A stretch of 64,000 bases of DNA from Osedax fenrisi (GCA_964019155.1 OZ025243.1:30143871-30207870); one strand, 5' to 3'; shown: positions 24,345 through 35,050, counted from the stretch's first letter. Numbers and translations: made by a program. Notes: generated by a model from the sequence alone, not told the origin.

Positions 24345-27300
24345 ATAAGTCCCCTTAGTTATAAAAAGTAGAGTATACATGAACAGTATTATTATATATA
24401 GTAAATTATAGCAATTTAAAAATCATTTTATTATGTAATATTCTTCGTAATACTTATCTTCATAGGATAAATAAATATCTAACTTCTCTGTATATAGTAT
24501 ATATATATATTGTTATTGTTATTTTTATTTGGTGGAGTCCTTTCATCCCATAGATGAAGTTTTCACTTATAACCATATATGGCTCTAATGTCCCTTCGAA
24601 GCCGCTCTCTTGTTAAGGCATCCATGGTTTTAACGAGAGCCGATCATTTATTTATACACAATTATATAAGATCACTTCTAAATAATATTTTAAGACCCAT
24701 TTTATAAAATTAATTAATGGTCCGTATGAGGGTCGAACCATGGTCGAACCAGTGTCCTACTGCTTGTGTGTCTGACGCCTTAGCCACTGAGCCACACAGG
24801 TAGTTTTTAAATACATATATATATATATATATATATATAAATTGTTTACTTTGAAAGGGTTCATTCTGTTGGTTTTATTAATGATTACGTTCGTAAGTAT
24901 TGATGAAATTCTATAAAAATGATTACTAATATTCAACATATTCTAACGTAGTGTAATATATATTTGTATTTATTAGGTGAAAGAACATTTATTGATATAT
25001 ATATATATACTAGCTGGCAGGGGTCCGTATTCGCTCGTAAGGCTCACTAAAATTTTACCTATCTTCAACATATATTTTGTTCGTACATATTTGGCTCATA
25101 TATTTTTATTTTAATGATTTATTGCTAAAAACCTAATAAATATATATATAATCTAAACATAATACAGAAGAAAGTATGACATTAATGAAACTATGACATC
25201 TAATATTGAATTACAAGTTTCTAGAGAGAGATCACTATTCGCATGTTAACCCACAATATGGTTAGGATGTATGGAGGAAGCCCTTATATTACTATACAAG
25301 CTGTATATTTAAATGCATACAAGCTGCATATAATCTATAAGCTTTAATGAATACAAACATTTAATCTGTACGGCATGGATTCAAAGTAGATAGAAGTCGC
25401 AGATATTCGTTTTGTGGCGGTCGTATATCCATGGGTTAAACTGGGTTAAAGTGAGTTTATATTAATACATGTGTATGTGTGTGTGTGTGTGTGTGTGGGT
25501 TTGTATGTGTGTGTATGTGTGTGTATGTGTGTGTGTAGATAATGGTTATAGTGGGTTTTTTTTATCATACTAGATAAATGTATATAATATATAGTATATA
25601 TATATACCAGGGTTTCTTAAACTGTGGGCCAGGGCCCAAATTTGGGCCATGGGCCAAATTTGCTTGGGCCATGGGCCAAATATTCTTGGTCTAAATTGTC
25701 TAATTTCTTTTATTATTCAAAGATTATAAATAATATAAATATTCTTGGGCCAAATATTCTTGGTCTAAATTGTCTAATTTCTTTTATTATTCAAAGATTA
25801 TAAATAATATAAATATAAATCTATGAAAATCCAAATTAAAATTTGAAAAATAATTATAGAAATAATACGTTTAAGGTTACTATTGTATGTATTGTAATGA
25901 AAATATGTATTGCAATAGTATACTTTATATTATAAAGTTTATAATATAGTAATTTATGTATTTAATTAAATTGAATTATTTATATTAATTAAATAATTTA
26001 AGACATAAATTTATTAAATTCATATTTTTAAAATTTTTAAAGAATTTTAAAAATTTTAAAAATCATAGTAAAAAAGTATTTTATATATCAAATAAATTAG
26101 ATTTGAGCAACAATATCATTTAATTTTACAGATGCCTAATAAACGTGTTTATGATAATTCATATTTAAATTTTGGATTTTCTTCAATCTTGGATAAAGGA
26201 ATAATACGACCGCAATGTGTAGTGTGCAAGACTACATTATCAAATGAGAGCTTGAGACCATCGAAATTAAAATTGCACTTGAATAAAATGCATCCTTTAT
26301 TAGCAAATAAGGGCATTGAATATTTCAGAATGAAAGAACGCGGCTTAAAACGGGCAAGATTGGATAATACATCCACAAGTACTTTCTGCCCAAATAAAAA
26401 TATTACCGAAGCATCATATGAAATTGCACTTATTATAGCTAAAAAGAAGAAACCACATACAATTGGAGAATCTCTAGTAAAGCCATGCATGTTAGAAGCA
26501 GCTCGACTTGTATTAGATCAAAAATCAGTGGATAAATTAAGTCAAATAAGTCTATCAGATAGTACAATTAAATTTAGAATAGACGAAATGTCCAATGATA
26601 TTAAAATGCAAGTGACTGATCAAATAAGATTATCTCCATTTTTTTCTATTCAGCTTGATGAATCAACAGATGTAAGCAATTTATCACAACTTTTGGTTTA
26701 TGCTAGATATATTTGTGATAATCAAATTAAAGAAGAGTTTTTATTTTGTAAAGTATTGACAACGACAACTAAAGCTATTGATGTAATGTCAATGGTATCT
26801 GAATTCTTTGTAGAAGAAAAAATATCATGGGATAAATTGATAGGAGTTTGTACGGATGGTGCTCCGAGTATGCTAGGATCAAAGTCGGGATTTGTTTCAT
26901 TGGTTAAAAGAAAAAACCCTGAAATTATTGCAACGCATTGCATAATTCACCGTCAAGCACTTGCATCAAAAACGTTACCATCTGAATTAAATTGTATATT
27001 AAACATTATTATTAAAGTAGTTAATTATATTAAAGGTAATTCACTTAGAACACGTCTATTTCGAAAGCTATGTGGTGAAATGGACGCTAATCATCAGGAT
27101 TTGTTATTTTATACTGCTGTGCGCTGGCTATCGAAAGGAAATGTAATTGATCGAGTGTTTGAATTATTCTCAGAAATAAAAATGTTTATATCTGAACAAA
27201 GTAATAAGACGCAGGAAGATTTGAAAGATTTTGATGAAGAAATATTACCAAGCATTGCATATTTAGCTGATATCTTTGAAAGATTAAATTACTTAAATCG

Positions 27301-28342
27301 TCAGTTGCAAGGAAAAGAAACTACTATTATAATGCATACTGATGCAATTAAATCATTCATTGATAAATTGGATCTTTGGACAGGAAAAATAGAAAGAAAC
27401 AACATATCACCATTCCATAGACTTAATGAAGAGATGAATAATGATAAATTACCAGACATATTAAAGAATTGTATCCTGCAGCATTTAACCGAACTAAAGT
27501 CTGAGTTTGAAAGATATTTCCCAGATATAATTTCTGACGATATAGCTATGAAATTATCAAGAAACCCGTTCAATTGCAACGTAGATGATTTACCCAATGA
27601 GATTCAAGAAGAATTCTTAGATTTCCGAAATGATACAGAGGTTAATATATAATCATCAATTAATTTTAGTTATATATTTGTTAATTATAGGCTAAAGAAG
27701 AGTTCATTCAAAGTAATAAAGACATACACTATTGGGCTAAAACTATGACATTATTCCCACAATTAAGTCTCTTTGTTTTAAGAAAATTGCTTCCTTTTTC
27801 ATCAACTTACTTGTGTGAATCTGGATTCTCAACAATGCTGAACATAAAATCCAAGAATAGAAACAGATTGGATTTAGAAGTTGACATGAGATGTTCTTTA
27901 AGCATGACACGTCCTCGAATTCGTAATTTAGTTACTCTTAAACAATTGCACCCATCTCATTAATTTTGTTTTATCATTATTATTAAAATAAACATTATTT
28001 TCTCTTCTAATTTTTTTTGGGCCATATAAGTATTTCAAATTTGAAAAATGGGCCATGGGATAAAAAGTTTAAGAACCCCTGATATATACTATATACTATA
28101 TATATATATATATATAGTTTATAAATAATAGTAAATGTAATGAAAGGATTATAAAGAAAGCAAATACATATACAGTACCCCTAGATAGGCTACCAGCTAA
28201 GATAGTTAGTGTGTGTGTGTGTGTAGACAGTGACCTGATTACACTTAAGATAGTGACCTCTAAGTGACCTCTAGGAGTGGATACACCTGGTATAGCTGGT
28301 AGAGGTGAACCCAAGTGTATGGATATAATGTTCAAGTATATA

Positions 28343-28382
<40 letters not shown>

Positions 28383-31300
28383 ATGTGTATGTGTGTTAGT
28401 GGAGGATACAGCAATAATATATTGCCACCTTATGTTGAATCAGTCAGTCAGTGAGTCACATGCATGACCTCTGACCTCTGTACTACTAACTGTCCACCGT
28501 GGGGCAGGTCTAGTCCCATGATACGATCGTGGGGCTTTAGGACAGCCGTGTAGGCAGCAAAGTTAGCGGGGCTTCCAGAGTAGGGCTGTAATGGGGTTAG
28601 GTGGTAATGCGTGGTAGTAGAGATGTGTATCCGAGTTAGTCTACTATATCGGCTAGTGAATATGTGCATATTTACTATGTTACCCTATGCTTACTAGTTA
28701 TGCATTTATTATCTAGCCTTCCCTTTCTGTTATTCAAGCGTATTCTTAATTAATATTAAATACCACTAATGGATGTGAGTGTTCGATTATTCGATGTTGA
28801 TATATTGAATTATATAATATTGTACGATTTAATTTCCGTTAATACACATAATACTAGACTATTATATAATCATCAGTGGATAACGCATACACTACCTCCG
28901 ATAGGGGGAGGTGTAGAGGAGGTAGAGGTCACCCCCGTAGTGTAACAACCTGTACTATCACCCCATATGGTAACAACCTGTACAATCACCCCCGTAGTGT
29001 AAAAACCTGTACGTTGACTCCCCATTCGTCGGGAGATAAATTGAAGGCTTTCAACGCCCTCTGTTGACAGAGAATCTCAATCTGATCGATGTATTTGTTT
29101 CCGCCGTAATACCTGCGATTGAAAACGATAATAGTCAACGCAAAGATAATGAGATATAATATCCTCGTAGCTAATCATAAATAGATGTAGAGTTTATATT
29201 TATTTACATTTAATTCTTTTTAATTTATTACCGATTTAATGAATTTTAATAAAATTTGAATCGTAATTTTATGTTAAAACTAACAATACAATTTCGATCA
29301 AAAATGTATAAGTGCTTATAAAATCTGAAATAAATGTACATAGATAATGAATTTATAATGAAATTATAGAGTGAAATAGAATATATATTCCAGTACATAT
29401 AAATTTAAATTATGCAACCATTAAAACAACTAATTATATATGTTATTTATAATAATGATTCCTAATATATAACACATTATGATAACTAATATGAATACTC
29501 ATCAATATTTAGGATTGCATATTATTATGTCACAAGTTTTTACACTCGAGGACAAGCTATCTTGGTAATGGTATCTTTTTATACTTATAGCTAGATACTT
29601 TTCAGTGGAATATTTAACTATATTGCAATGATTTCAATCTTAGAACCGAGGATATCGGAGATAATTATTTATTTTAAAATACAAATTTATTCATATATTT
29701 AATTTTGTATTTCAATATGAATATTTTAGTAAAAATAAAAATGTATTTATAAATTATGTTTGAATTTAAAGATATGTTTCTATTTTATGTGTGTTATAAT
29801 TCAACATATTATGTGTATTAAATGTATATTAAATATAATGTGTATTAAATTATATTATAATTTGTATATAATCATATTGAAATCATTAATTTAAAAACGA
29901 GTTTTCACTTATTTGTATATTCAATTAAAAGATGTACTCCTGGTTTATGATAAACTATGATAAAATAATTCAAGATTAATATAACAAAATTTCACAAATT
30001 ATGTGTTAGCAGATTGTAATATGCCTTGTCCTCGATATTATATAAGCATACTTTATTCATATAATATATAAATATGTAATCATATATTAATTTATTTAAC
30101 ATATTGATGTAAACGTAATTCTGAAACACATTTTTTTATTATTTATCACCTTCTAAAAATATTTTGTAAATGATATGCCATGGCATAAAACCTTCCTATT
30201 CCTTGAGTTAATAGTTATGATATTTATAATTATTTATATCGTGGAATAAAATTTTGTTATTCATGTGGCTCAGATGTTGGTCTGTATCGAATATGGTCTC
30301 CATTTGTTTTGATTAGGTTTTATGGGTTATGGGTTATTTATAGGGTCAAATTAAAATAATCGTTTCAGTATTTGTCACACTATTGTACGTGAAAACTAAT
30401 ATTAAGAATGAAAATGTAGTATATACTATAAGATATATATAAATTAGTTGTTATTATGTTATTAATTTTAAATTACATAGGATTATGGTCAAAGGCTTCA
30501 CAATTTAAAAAATAACCTAATCACTAAACGCCCGCATAATTCTTTATTCGAATTAGTGATTGTATAAATTTATATATAAATAGAATAAACATATATGAAT
30601 TTATGTTATTATATATATTTAATGTAATATAATATTATTACAATATTATATTATATTAAATTATATAAAAATTATAAAAATAATCGTGTACCGTACTTGT
30701 ATATCCATACTAATATAACTAATATTAGTATAACTAATCATTTATACAATATTAAATTAAATTACAAGTTATTTTAATTTAATAATATTTATGACTCATA
30801 TTTACGTAATTGAGATATCTATATATATATGTGTAGTTACACATTTATAAAATCACTAATTCGAATAAACAATTTGTCAGGCGCTAACATTACAAAGCTA
30901 TAGCTGGATACCTATAGGGACTAGGGAATCAAGGTCAAAACTAATGCGCGATAGTTAACAAGTAAATAACGAGATGCGGGAGTCGTGTATACACATAAAT
31001 GAATATACGGGCCGCATGAAAAACGGCACATTTGAATTTATATTCTCTTCTCAGTTTTATCGATTAAATATACTTATAATTAACGCAACTTAATTTTTAA
31101 ATACATTTATATATTAGTATACATATTCTACATATTATTTACTAAGCATACTGTTCTTACTTATTAAGTTAATACATTATTATAATGATTATAAAAGCTT
31201 AACAAATTGTAACATATTACTTAAATCTACTAATAAATTGTATCATAAACTTTATGATAAAACCTATATTATATATCATAGTTCATATATTTAATGTAAT

Positions 31301-34300
31301 ATAATATATAATATATTATATATGATATTATTATATTTAACATATTCGTTTATATACATTTATAAATTTATATAAGTTATATTATTTATATATGTGCCGT
31401 TATTAATGCGGAACCATGAATATATATATATATATATCCAATAAAGTACTTATGTCCTTTCTATAATTATTATAATAATATGTATATTTGATGACATAAG
31501 TTGAATTCGAATTTTATGATCAACTTAAATTCAATTCAATGATTCAACTCCTGCCTCAAGCGTTTGTTTTAATTATTGCGCATTAGTTTTTACCCCGTCA
31601 CCTGACCAAGTATACTGTATACAGTGTATACCGTATACATATAAATGTTTAAAATTTTAACTCTGAAATAATTATCAAAACAAACAGGGTCATAAATGAT
31701 ATTCTCCCAGGTCTCATATTAAAGTCTCCCTATTTTAAAATAATTTTAAGTAATATTATTATAATATAATAATTATATTATTATAATTATAAAATAATAA
31801 ATATGAAATTATTTAGAATAAAATATAAATGTAAATTACTAACATAAAGTTTATCATAAACTTTATGTGAAGAAAAAATTATTTATTTTAAATTAAATTT
31901 AAATATGATTTACATGACATGTAACATGTCCTTATATATTATAAAGTATATAATCATTATATAATATATTATAAAATTATATAATTTAAATAGTTATTGT
32001 TTTATAATATGTAAATATTATAATTATGTATATATAGATAAATATATTTATATATATATATGGGGGTATAGCTCAGTGGTAGAGCAATCGACTGCAGATC
32101 GATAGGTCACTAGTTCAAATCTGGTTGCCCCCTAATTATTTTTTAATATTTTAATAAAAGTAACATATTTTTATTCTACATATATATTAGAAATGTAAAT
32201 GAATAGAAAAATTAAAAGATGATTGAAAATTTGAAAATAAGTTTTATATTCTATTTGATAAATCAGTTCTATTCGATTATAAATATAAAAATATTGAATA
32301 GTTTGACAATAATTTGAATGATATAATGTTGAATTAATATGAATATACTTGTTGAAAATCTAAATAATGATTAAATGTTTATTTTATGATAAATTATATT
32401 AAAATAAATGCAAGTTTAATTTAGGTTATATATATATTTATTCATATTATGATGAAAATATCGATATGATTTTTATAAGTAAAAATAAGGAATATGAATA
32501 AAATATTTATTAAAATATGAATTATTAATTAATTTATCAAATTTTCACTAGGTTTTAAGTTCTCGAGAAATTAAAATATTGAAAATTATGTTCTCGAGAA
32601 GTTAAAATGTTGAAATTTAGTTTTCGAGAAGTTAATTAAAGAAAATTTAGTTCTTGATAAGGTAAAATATTCAAAAATTCAAAATTAGGATAACAATAAT
32701 ATCATATATAAAATTAAATATGTAAAAAATGTATAATACATTATATAATATTTATATATAGCTATTTTATTTTATAATTATTAATAATAATATCATTAAT
32801 CAATGGAATAGAATATTTATAATTCAAATTTTACATTATTATAATGATTATTATAATTATTATAACTTATATATATATATTCTATAATTACCTTGGCATT
32901 GACTAAATCTGATACATATAATAATAATATATATGTATATACTTAAGAAAAATATAAATATAAGACATAAATACTAATATGATATTAATACTAATATGAT
33001 AAATTATATATAGAATATATATTATATATTTTATATAAAAAAAACTGTATGAACTTTCATATTTCTTTTATAATAATATATATTTTATATAAATTATATA
33101 TATAAAAAAAACTGTATATACAGTTTTTTATATAATATTAAACATAATATATATTACTATACAATTTATTATATCAAAAGTTTTGATTCAAAACATAAAA
33201 GAAATATAATTTTACTTTATTATTTATAATTATTATAAAGAAATATGAAAGTTCATATAGTTTTATAATAATAATTATATACAAATAAAATGTATATTAT
33301 ACATTGATTGTGATACAATCTCCATGTCTATAATATTAGAAAAACTCTAAATCTATATAATACAGAAATACACAGTATTATATTGTAACAAAATAAATAT
33401 TATAATAATTATAATTGTCATACTAATGTATAGTATGACAATATGATTTAATGATGCTAATAATACAGATAATATGTACTTACTTTATTATTATTTTATT
33501 ATTTAACAACATATCTACTTATATATATTATTTTTTTTAATAGAAAAAAGCAGATGAAATCGAATTAAAAACATGTTTTAAACAAACATTAATAAAAAAA
33601 CACGTTGTTTAACAACGCTACATATCATAGTAAACGATATAATGTGATGTTCTGCTAACCTGGCATTGGGGAGACCTTCGGAGTACTTGTTGGTTAGACA
33701 CGAACCCAGGGCTTCCATTACGGCTCGAGAGGTGAAGTTCTGTGTATCGGGGGCGGGGGGTGAACTTGTGCAGGGGGTGGAGGGGGGGTTTATACCCGCG
33801 GTGGAGGTGAGGGTAAAGGAGGTGTAGGTGTTATGTAACTATCACATTAGGTAATAGAGTAACAACGACTGTGTATTAAGGACATATTTACAGAGACAAC
33901 GAGGACGAGACGACTGTCATAATTTGAAGCCGTTTAGGTTACGAAAATAATTAAAATGGCGATACAACGAAAATATATTTACGAGTACTTATGATTTAAA
34001 AACTCAATATAAATATTGTTCAATTCGATTAAATATTAAATAATATCAGGAGTGAAATTAATAAAAACTGCTAGACATAATATCAGGACAGGTTAAATGT
34101 GAACAATTACATTTAAAATAGAGTTGACAGCCATTTCAAGTGGATACTTTATATAAATTATTAAAAATAATTCACATATATATATACATTTTGTTTATAA
34201 TGTATATATATAAATATAAATTATTATCATAAATATTGATAATTAAAACTAAGTATATTTCATGCTAAACGAATATCTTATATAATTTATATAAATCTGC

Positions 34301-34835
34301 TTTAAATCAAAGTACATCGATAAGATAAACATCTGACCATTAGGGATATATGTTTAACCTTTGAACTTAAGTTGCGTACATCATATTAATCATAAGGTAC
34401 ATAGGTCATATTAAAATGTATCCTAAGTAGGTATATATAATATGGGCAACAACAACAGAATATATTTATATTATTTTGAAACCCATTAGAAGAAAACATT
34501 ATATAAATATCATTGTAATTTAACAGGAAAAAAAAATTAAAATTCTTCTAATAAATATTATTATTATATACATATATTTAGATAATATTAACATCCGACA
34601 TGATATGCAGAGGACACGTAGTTGACCTTGATGACGCCAAGGACATGACCTCTGAACTAACCTCGGATGCGATGAGTTCGAGACCTTCGCATTGCCGCCT
34701 CTTCTCATTGGCGATGATGTCGGCGACTTCGGGATCCTCTTGTTGCAGTGACTCGTTGCCGGTCCACGCTGACTTCCTATTGGCCGCGCTAGAGAACAGT
34801 CTCAGCGGCGCCCCCTGTACAACGGCGTGAGACAT
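18297..34835 (-). CDS. SHMT2: Serine hydroxymethyltransferase, probably mitochondrial, complete gene, 12 exons
   Basis: PLP enzyme that converts serine plus tetrahydrofolate to glycine plus methylene-tetrahydrofolate. Exons in order: 34835-34662, 33739-33660, 29112-29007, 28585-28491, 25440-25359, 22435-22313, 22098-21959, 21451-21289, 20252-20153, 19661-19503, 18666-18559 and 18412-18297. Every junction is in phase and the product is 481 residues, normal for the family. The N terminus (MSHAVVQGAPLRLFSSAANR) has Arg and Ser and no acidic residue, like a mitochondrial presequence. Core motifs are CEGLELIASENFTSRAV, NKYSEGLPNARYYGG, NVQPYSGSPANFA, KRISATSIYFESMPY, LIAGTSAYSRLIDY, ADMAHISGLVA, VTTTTHKTLRGPR (PLP lysine near residue 261), VFPALQGGPHQGQIAGVA and NKNTCPGDKSAMNPGGLRIG. 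Exons 11-12 use AT-rich codons, unlike exons 2-4 and 6-10. The SHMT2 rather than SHMT1 name rests on the presequence only. Confidence 0.97.
18559..18666 (-). CDS. SHMT2: SHMT exon 11
   Basis: It encodes TPALTSRGMKEADFVDIVGF then VDEAISISIDVKSKT. Acceptor ATACAG; donor ACAG/GTTATT. Codons are markedly AT-rich. Confidence 0.95.
18667..19502. other. SHMT intron 10
   Basis: AT-rich, with a 30-bp repeat unit containing ATGGGTACCTAAT at about 19319, 19349 and 19379 and a donor-like duplicate (GCTAAC on plus, 19404-19409) near exon 10. Confidence 0.65.
19503..19661 (-). CDS. SHMT2: SHMT exon 10
   Basis: It encodes GTDNHLVLLDLRSKANVGGA, RVEYVCELASITVNKNTCPG and DKSAMNPGGLRI. Acceptor CCCCTAG; donor ATAG/GTTAGC, with a diverged second copy of the donor segment about 93 bp further into the intron. 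Confidence 0.97.
19662..20152. other. SHMT intron 9
   Basis: No gene or element recognised. Confidence 0.5.
20153..20252 (-). CDS. SHMT2: SHMT exon 9
   Basis: It encodes ATEPSFVEYQKQVLLNARAV then ADEFIRRGHNLVS plus G. Acceptor CGCCAG; donor G/GTATAT, with A at +3. Confidence 0.95.
20633..20694. repeat. Dispersed hairpin repeat, copy 1
   Basis: CAATGCCAGGGTAATTAT then GAAGCAGTGTTGCTTATCGA and GACAATTACC form an imperfect hairpin with GGTAATT/AATTACC ends, preceded by a TTA-type trinucleotide run. A close copy lies at 46533-46600. It is within SHMT intron 8. Confidence 0.7.
21289..21451 (-). CDS. SHMT2: SHMT exon 8
   Basis: 54 codons, AGLIFFRKGVRSVNKKGEKQ, MYDLEDRVNFAVFPALQGGP and HQGQIAGVAIAMKQ. 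Acceptor AAACAG; donor CAG/GTTCAT. Confidence 0.97.
21838..21950. repeat. Short degenerate minisatellite next to SHMT exon 7 donor
   Basis: Repeated ATAGGTCACACAGGG-like units (roughly 18-30 bp period, degenerate) directly inside intron 7. Confidence 0.8.
21959..22098 (-). CDS. SHMT2: SHMT exon 7 (PLP-binding lysine)
   Basis: It encodes IADESKAYLMADMAHISGLV then AAGLVPSPFEYSDLV and TTTTHKTLRGP. The lysine of THKTLRG forms the internal aldimine with PLP. Acceptor ATACACAG; donor CAG/GTTATT, followed within about 10 bp by a minisatellite (21838-21950). Confidence 0.97.
22313..22435 (-). CDS. SHMT2: SHMT exon 6
   Basis: 41 codons, EATGLIDYDLLRSNASLFRP then KLLIAGTSAYSRLIDYKIFR-E. Acceptor CATACAG after a (CCCCCT)n pyrimidine tract; donor GAG/GTTACA. 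Confidence 0.96.
22436..24508. other. SHMT intron 5, AT-rich part
   Basis: A GGGGGA repeat (22442-22470) beside the exon, then about 2 kb of AT-rich DNA and a (TA)n tract near 24306-24340. No gene is seen. Confidence 0.6.
24510..24804 (-). mobile_element. tRNA-derived SINE, copy B
   Basis: The minus-strand head has A box GTGTGGCTCAGTGGCTAAGG and a TGGTTCGACC B box, here followed by a second GGTTCGACC. The body is the same as copies A and C, with a 10-bp deletion around the GGATGGGATG region. The tail is an (AACAAT)-like run. It lies in SHMT intron 5. Confidence 0.92.
25359..25440 (-). CDS. SHMT2: SHMT exon 5
   Basis: 27 codons, LTHGYTTATKRISATSIYF then ESMPYRLN. The first base completes His. 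Acceptor AACCCAG; donor AAT/GTTTGT. The hAT element is inserted 167 bp upstream in transcript sense. Confidence 0.95.
25468..25536. repeat. (GT)n microsatellite
   Basis: GTGT run interrupted by ATGT in the SHMT intron between exons 4 and 5. Confidence 0.9.
26132..27640 (+). CDS. hAT transposase exon 1
   Basis: 503 codons covering the BED finger and most of the catalytic domain. Without splicing the frame ends four codons later at 27652. Donor GAG/GTTAAT. Confidence 0.93.
26132..27963 (+). CDS. hAT transposase, ZBED5/FAM200-like, two exons
   Basis: Exons 26132-27640 and 27691-27963 (a 50-bp intron, GTTAAT...ATTATAG) give 593 residues. A BED-type zinc finger lies near the N terminus (C29-x2-C32-x16-H49-x4-H54). 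The RNase H-like fold has Asp in SIQLDESTD (about 176), Asp in VCTDGAPSMLG (about 242), RW at about 331 and Glu in LCESGFSTM (about 546). The last exon holds the C-terminal dimerisation region (LFPQLSLFVLRKLLPFSSTY). The ATG follows TTTTACAG directly, so a 5' non-coding exon is likely. AATAAA is at 27987. There is no frameshift or stop, so it could be active or recently active. Relatives include the domesticated ZBED5/FAM200 proteins, but exact termini and target duplication argue for a live transposon here. Confidence 0.95.
27691..27963 (+). CDS. hAT transposase exon 2 (hATC dimerisation region)
   Basis: 90 codons and TAA. The open frame begins right after the acceptor ATTATAG (AKEEFIQSNKDIHYWAKTM) and includes the catalytic Glu region and hATC motif. 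Confidence 0.92.
   Translation, partial: AKEEFIQSNKDIHYWAKTMTLFPQLSLFVLRKLLPFSSTYLCESGFSTMLNIKSKNRNRLDLEVDMRCSLSMTRPRIRNLVTLKQLHPSH
28082..28490. other. SHMT intron 4 segment
   Basis: Contains TA and GT tracts (28345-28397) and nothing coding. Confidence 0.6.
28491..28585 (-). CDS. SHMT2: SHMT exon 4
   Basis: It encodes PYSGSPANFAAYTAVLKPHD then RIMGLDLPHGG plus CA of His. Acceptor ATTACAG; donor GGACA/GTTAGT. Confidence 0.96.
28931..29015 (-). repeat. Triplicated donor of SHMT exon 3
   Basis: On plus, ACCTGTAC occurs at 28948, 28976 and 29005, each next to AACA or AAAA and a CACCCCNNTA block. The last is the working exon end. Period 28-29 bp. Confidence 0.85.
29007..29112 (-). CDS. SHMT2: SHMT exon 3 (donor triplicated)
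   Basis: 35 codons, YYGGNKYIDQIEILCQQRAL then KAFNLSPDEWGVNVQ. Acceptor TCGCAG; donor CAG/GTTTTT, whose surrounding segment (GTACAGGTTNTTAC) is present three times in 28948-29012. Confidence 0.95.
29113..30515. other. SHMT intron 2, distal part
   Basis: AT-rich. CGAGGACAAG at about 29547 and its inverse near 30027 are short candidate inverted-repeat ends, too weak to call an element. Confidence 0.4.
30520..30889. mobile_element. Inverted-repeat (MITE-like) element
   Basis: TTATTCGAATTAGTGATT (30544-30561) is mirrored by AATCACTAATTCGAATAA (30851-30868). Similarity extends outward through CGCC-containing flanks to about 45 bp per arm. The interior is AT-rich and non-coding. It is in SHMT intron 2. 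Confidence 0.65.
30932..31594. mobile_element. Inverted-repeat element with nested inner inverted repeat
   Basis: GGTCAAAACTAATGCGC (30932) is mirrored by GCGCATTAGTTTTTACC (ending 31594). Inside, CCGCATGAAAAACGGCACAT (31011) is mirrored near 31392-31415. The inner motif ACGGCACAT recalls the ends of the MITE at 5319. No ORF. Confidence 0.62.
32062..32133 (+). tRNA. tRNA-Cys (GCA)
   Basis: 72 nt, intronless. Acceptor stem GGGGGTA/TGCCCCC, D arm GCTC...GAGC, anticodon stem ATCGA/TCGAT with loop CTGCAGA (anticodon GCA), and T arm ACTAG/CTGGT with TTCAAAT. All stems pair, so it looks functional. It lies in SHMT intron 2 on the opposite strand and is transcribed by RNA polymerase III from internal A and B boxes. 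Confidence 0.98.
32139..32144 (+). terminator. Pol III terminator (T6)
   Basis: A run of six T begins 6 bp after the tRNA-Cys 3' end. Confidence 0.8.
32145..33659. other. SHMT intron 2, proximal part
   Basis: Very AT-rich. A short repeated motif GTTCTCGAGAARTTAAAAT-like occurs about four times at 32563-32670. An inverted pair GAAAGTTCATA...TATGAACTTTC (33042-33066, 33235-33262) is present. Nothing coding. Confidence 0.5.
33660..33739 (-). CDS. SHMT2: SHMT exon 2
   Basis: It encodes NFTSRAVMEALGSCLTNKY then SEGLPNA and AG of Arg. Acceptor ATACACAG behind a long minus-strand pyrimidine tract; donor CAG/GTTAGC. Confidence 0.96.
33740..34661. other. SHMT intron 1
   Basis: G-rich on plus (a pyrimidine tract for the minus-strand acceptor) at 33748-33830, then AT-rich with nothing recognised. 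Confidence 0.6.
34662..34835 (-). CDS. SHMT2: SHMT exon 1 (start codon, presequence)
   Basis: 58 codons from ATG at 34835; an in-frame stop lies seven codons upstream. It encodes the presequence, then AWTGNESLQQEDPEVADII and QCEGLELIASE. Donor GAG/GTTAGT. The first 49 bp, with the ATG, are repeated upstream (34891-34945). Confidence 0.95.
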
Positions 34836-35050
34836 TATGCTATAGTGGTTACCCTAATGTACGTTAATGCCTATACTGGGTATATTATAACATGCGCTAG
34901 AGAACAGTCTCAGCGGCGCCCCCTGTACAACGGCGCGAGACATGATATCGAGATCACCATGAACACTGCGATATACACTAAATGACGTTAATGCCTATAC
35001 TAGGTATATTATAACGAGGCTGTGCGCTAGAGAACAGTTTAGGTGGCGCC
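34787..35050 (-). repeat. Tandem triplication of SHMT start region
   Basis: GCGCTAGAGAACAGTCTCAG occurs at 34787 and 34895, with a diverged GCGCTAGAGAACAGTTTAGG at 35024. The first two units include the whole 5' end of the coding sequence with an ATG. The second ATG frame gives the first 18 presequence-like residues and then a stop after about 20 more codons. Spacing is 108 and 129 bp. Confidence 0.9.

Larger units (their letters stand above)
25608..28081 (+). mobile_element. Intact hAT transposon (Buster-like)
   Basis: 2474 bp with inverted ends CAGGGTTTCTTAAACT (25608) and the inverse of CAGGGGTTCTTAAACT (ending 28081), plus subterminal GGGCCATGGG motifs. An 8-bp direct duplication ATATATAC flanks it exactly (25600-25607 and 28082-28089). 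TA at the centre of the duplication fits the Buster clade's nnnTAnnn preference. It carries an undamaged two-exon transposase gene. A 60-70 bp tandem duplication lies near the left end (about 25681-25815). It sits in the SHMT intron between exons 4 and 5, opposite in orientation. Confidence 0.95.

Noticed and set aside
26149..27597. Minus-strand frames within the hAT element
   Set aside because: Antisense shadows of the transposase; no family resemblance.
29547..30042. Possible inverted-repeat element with CGAGGACAAG ends
   Set aside because: Only about 10-15 bp match and no target duplication; too weak in AT-rich DNA.
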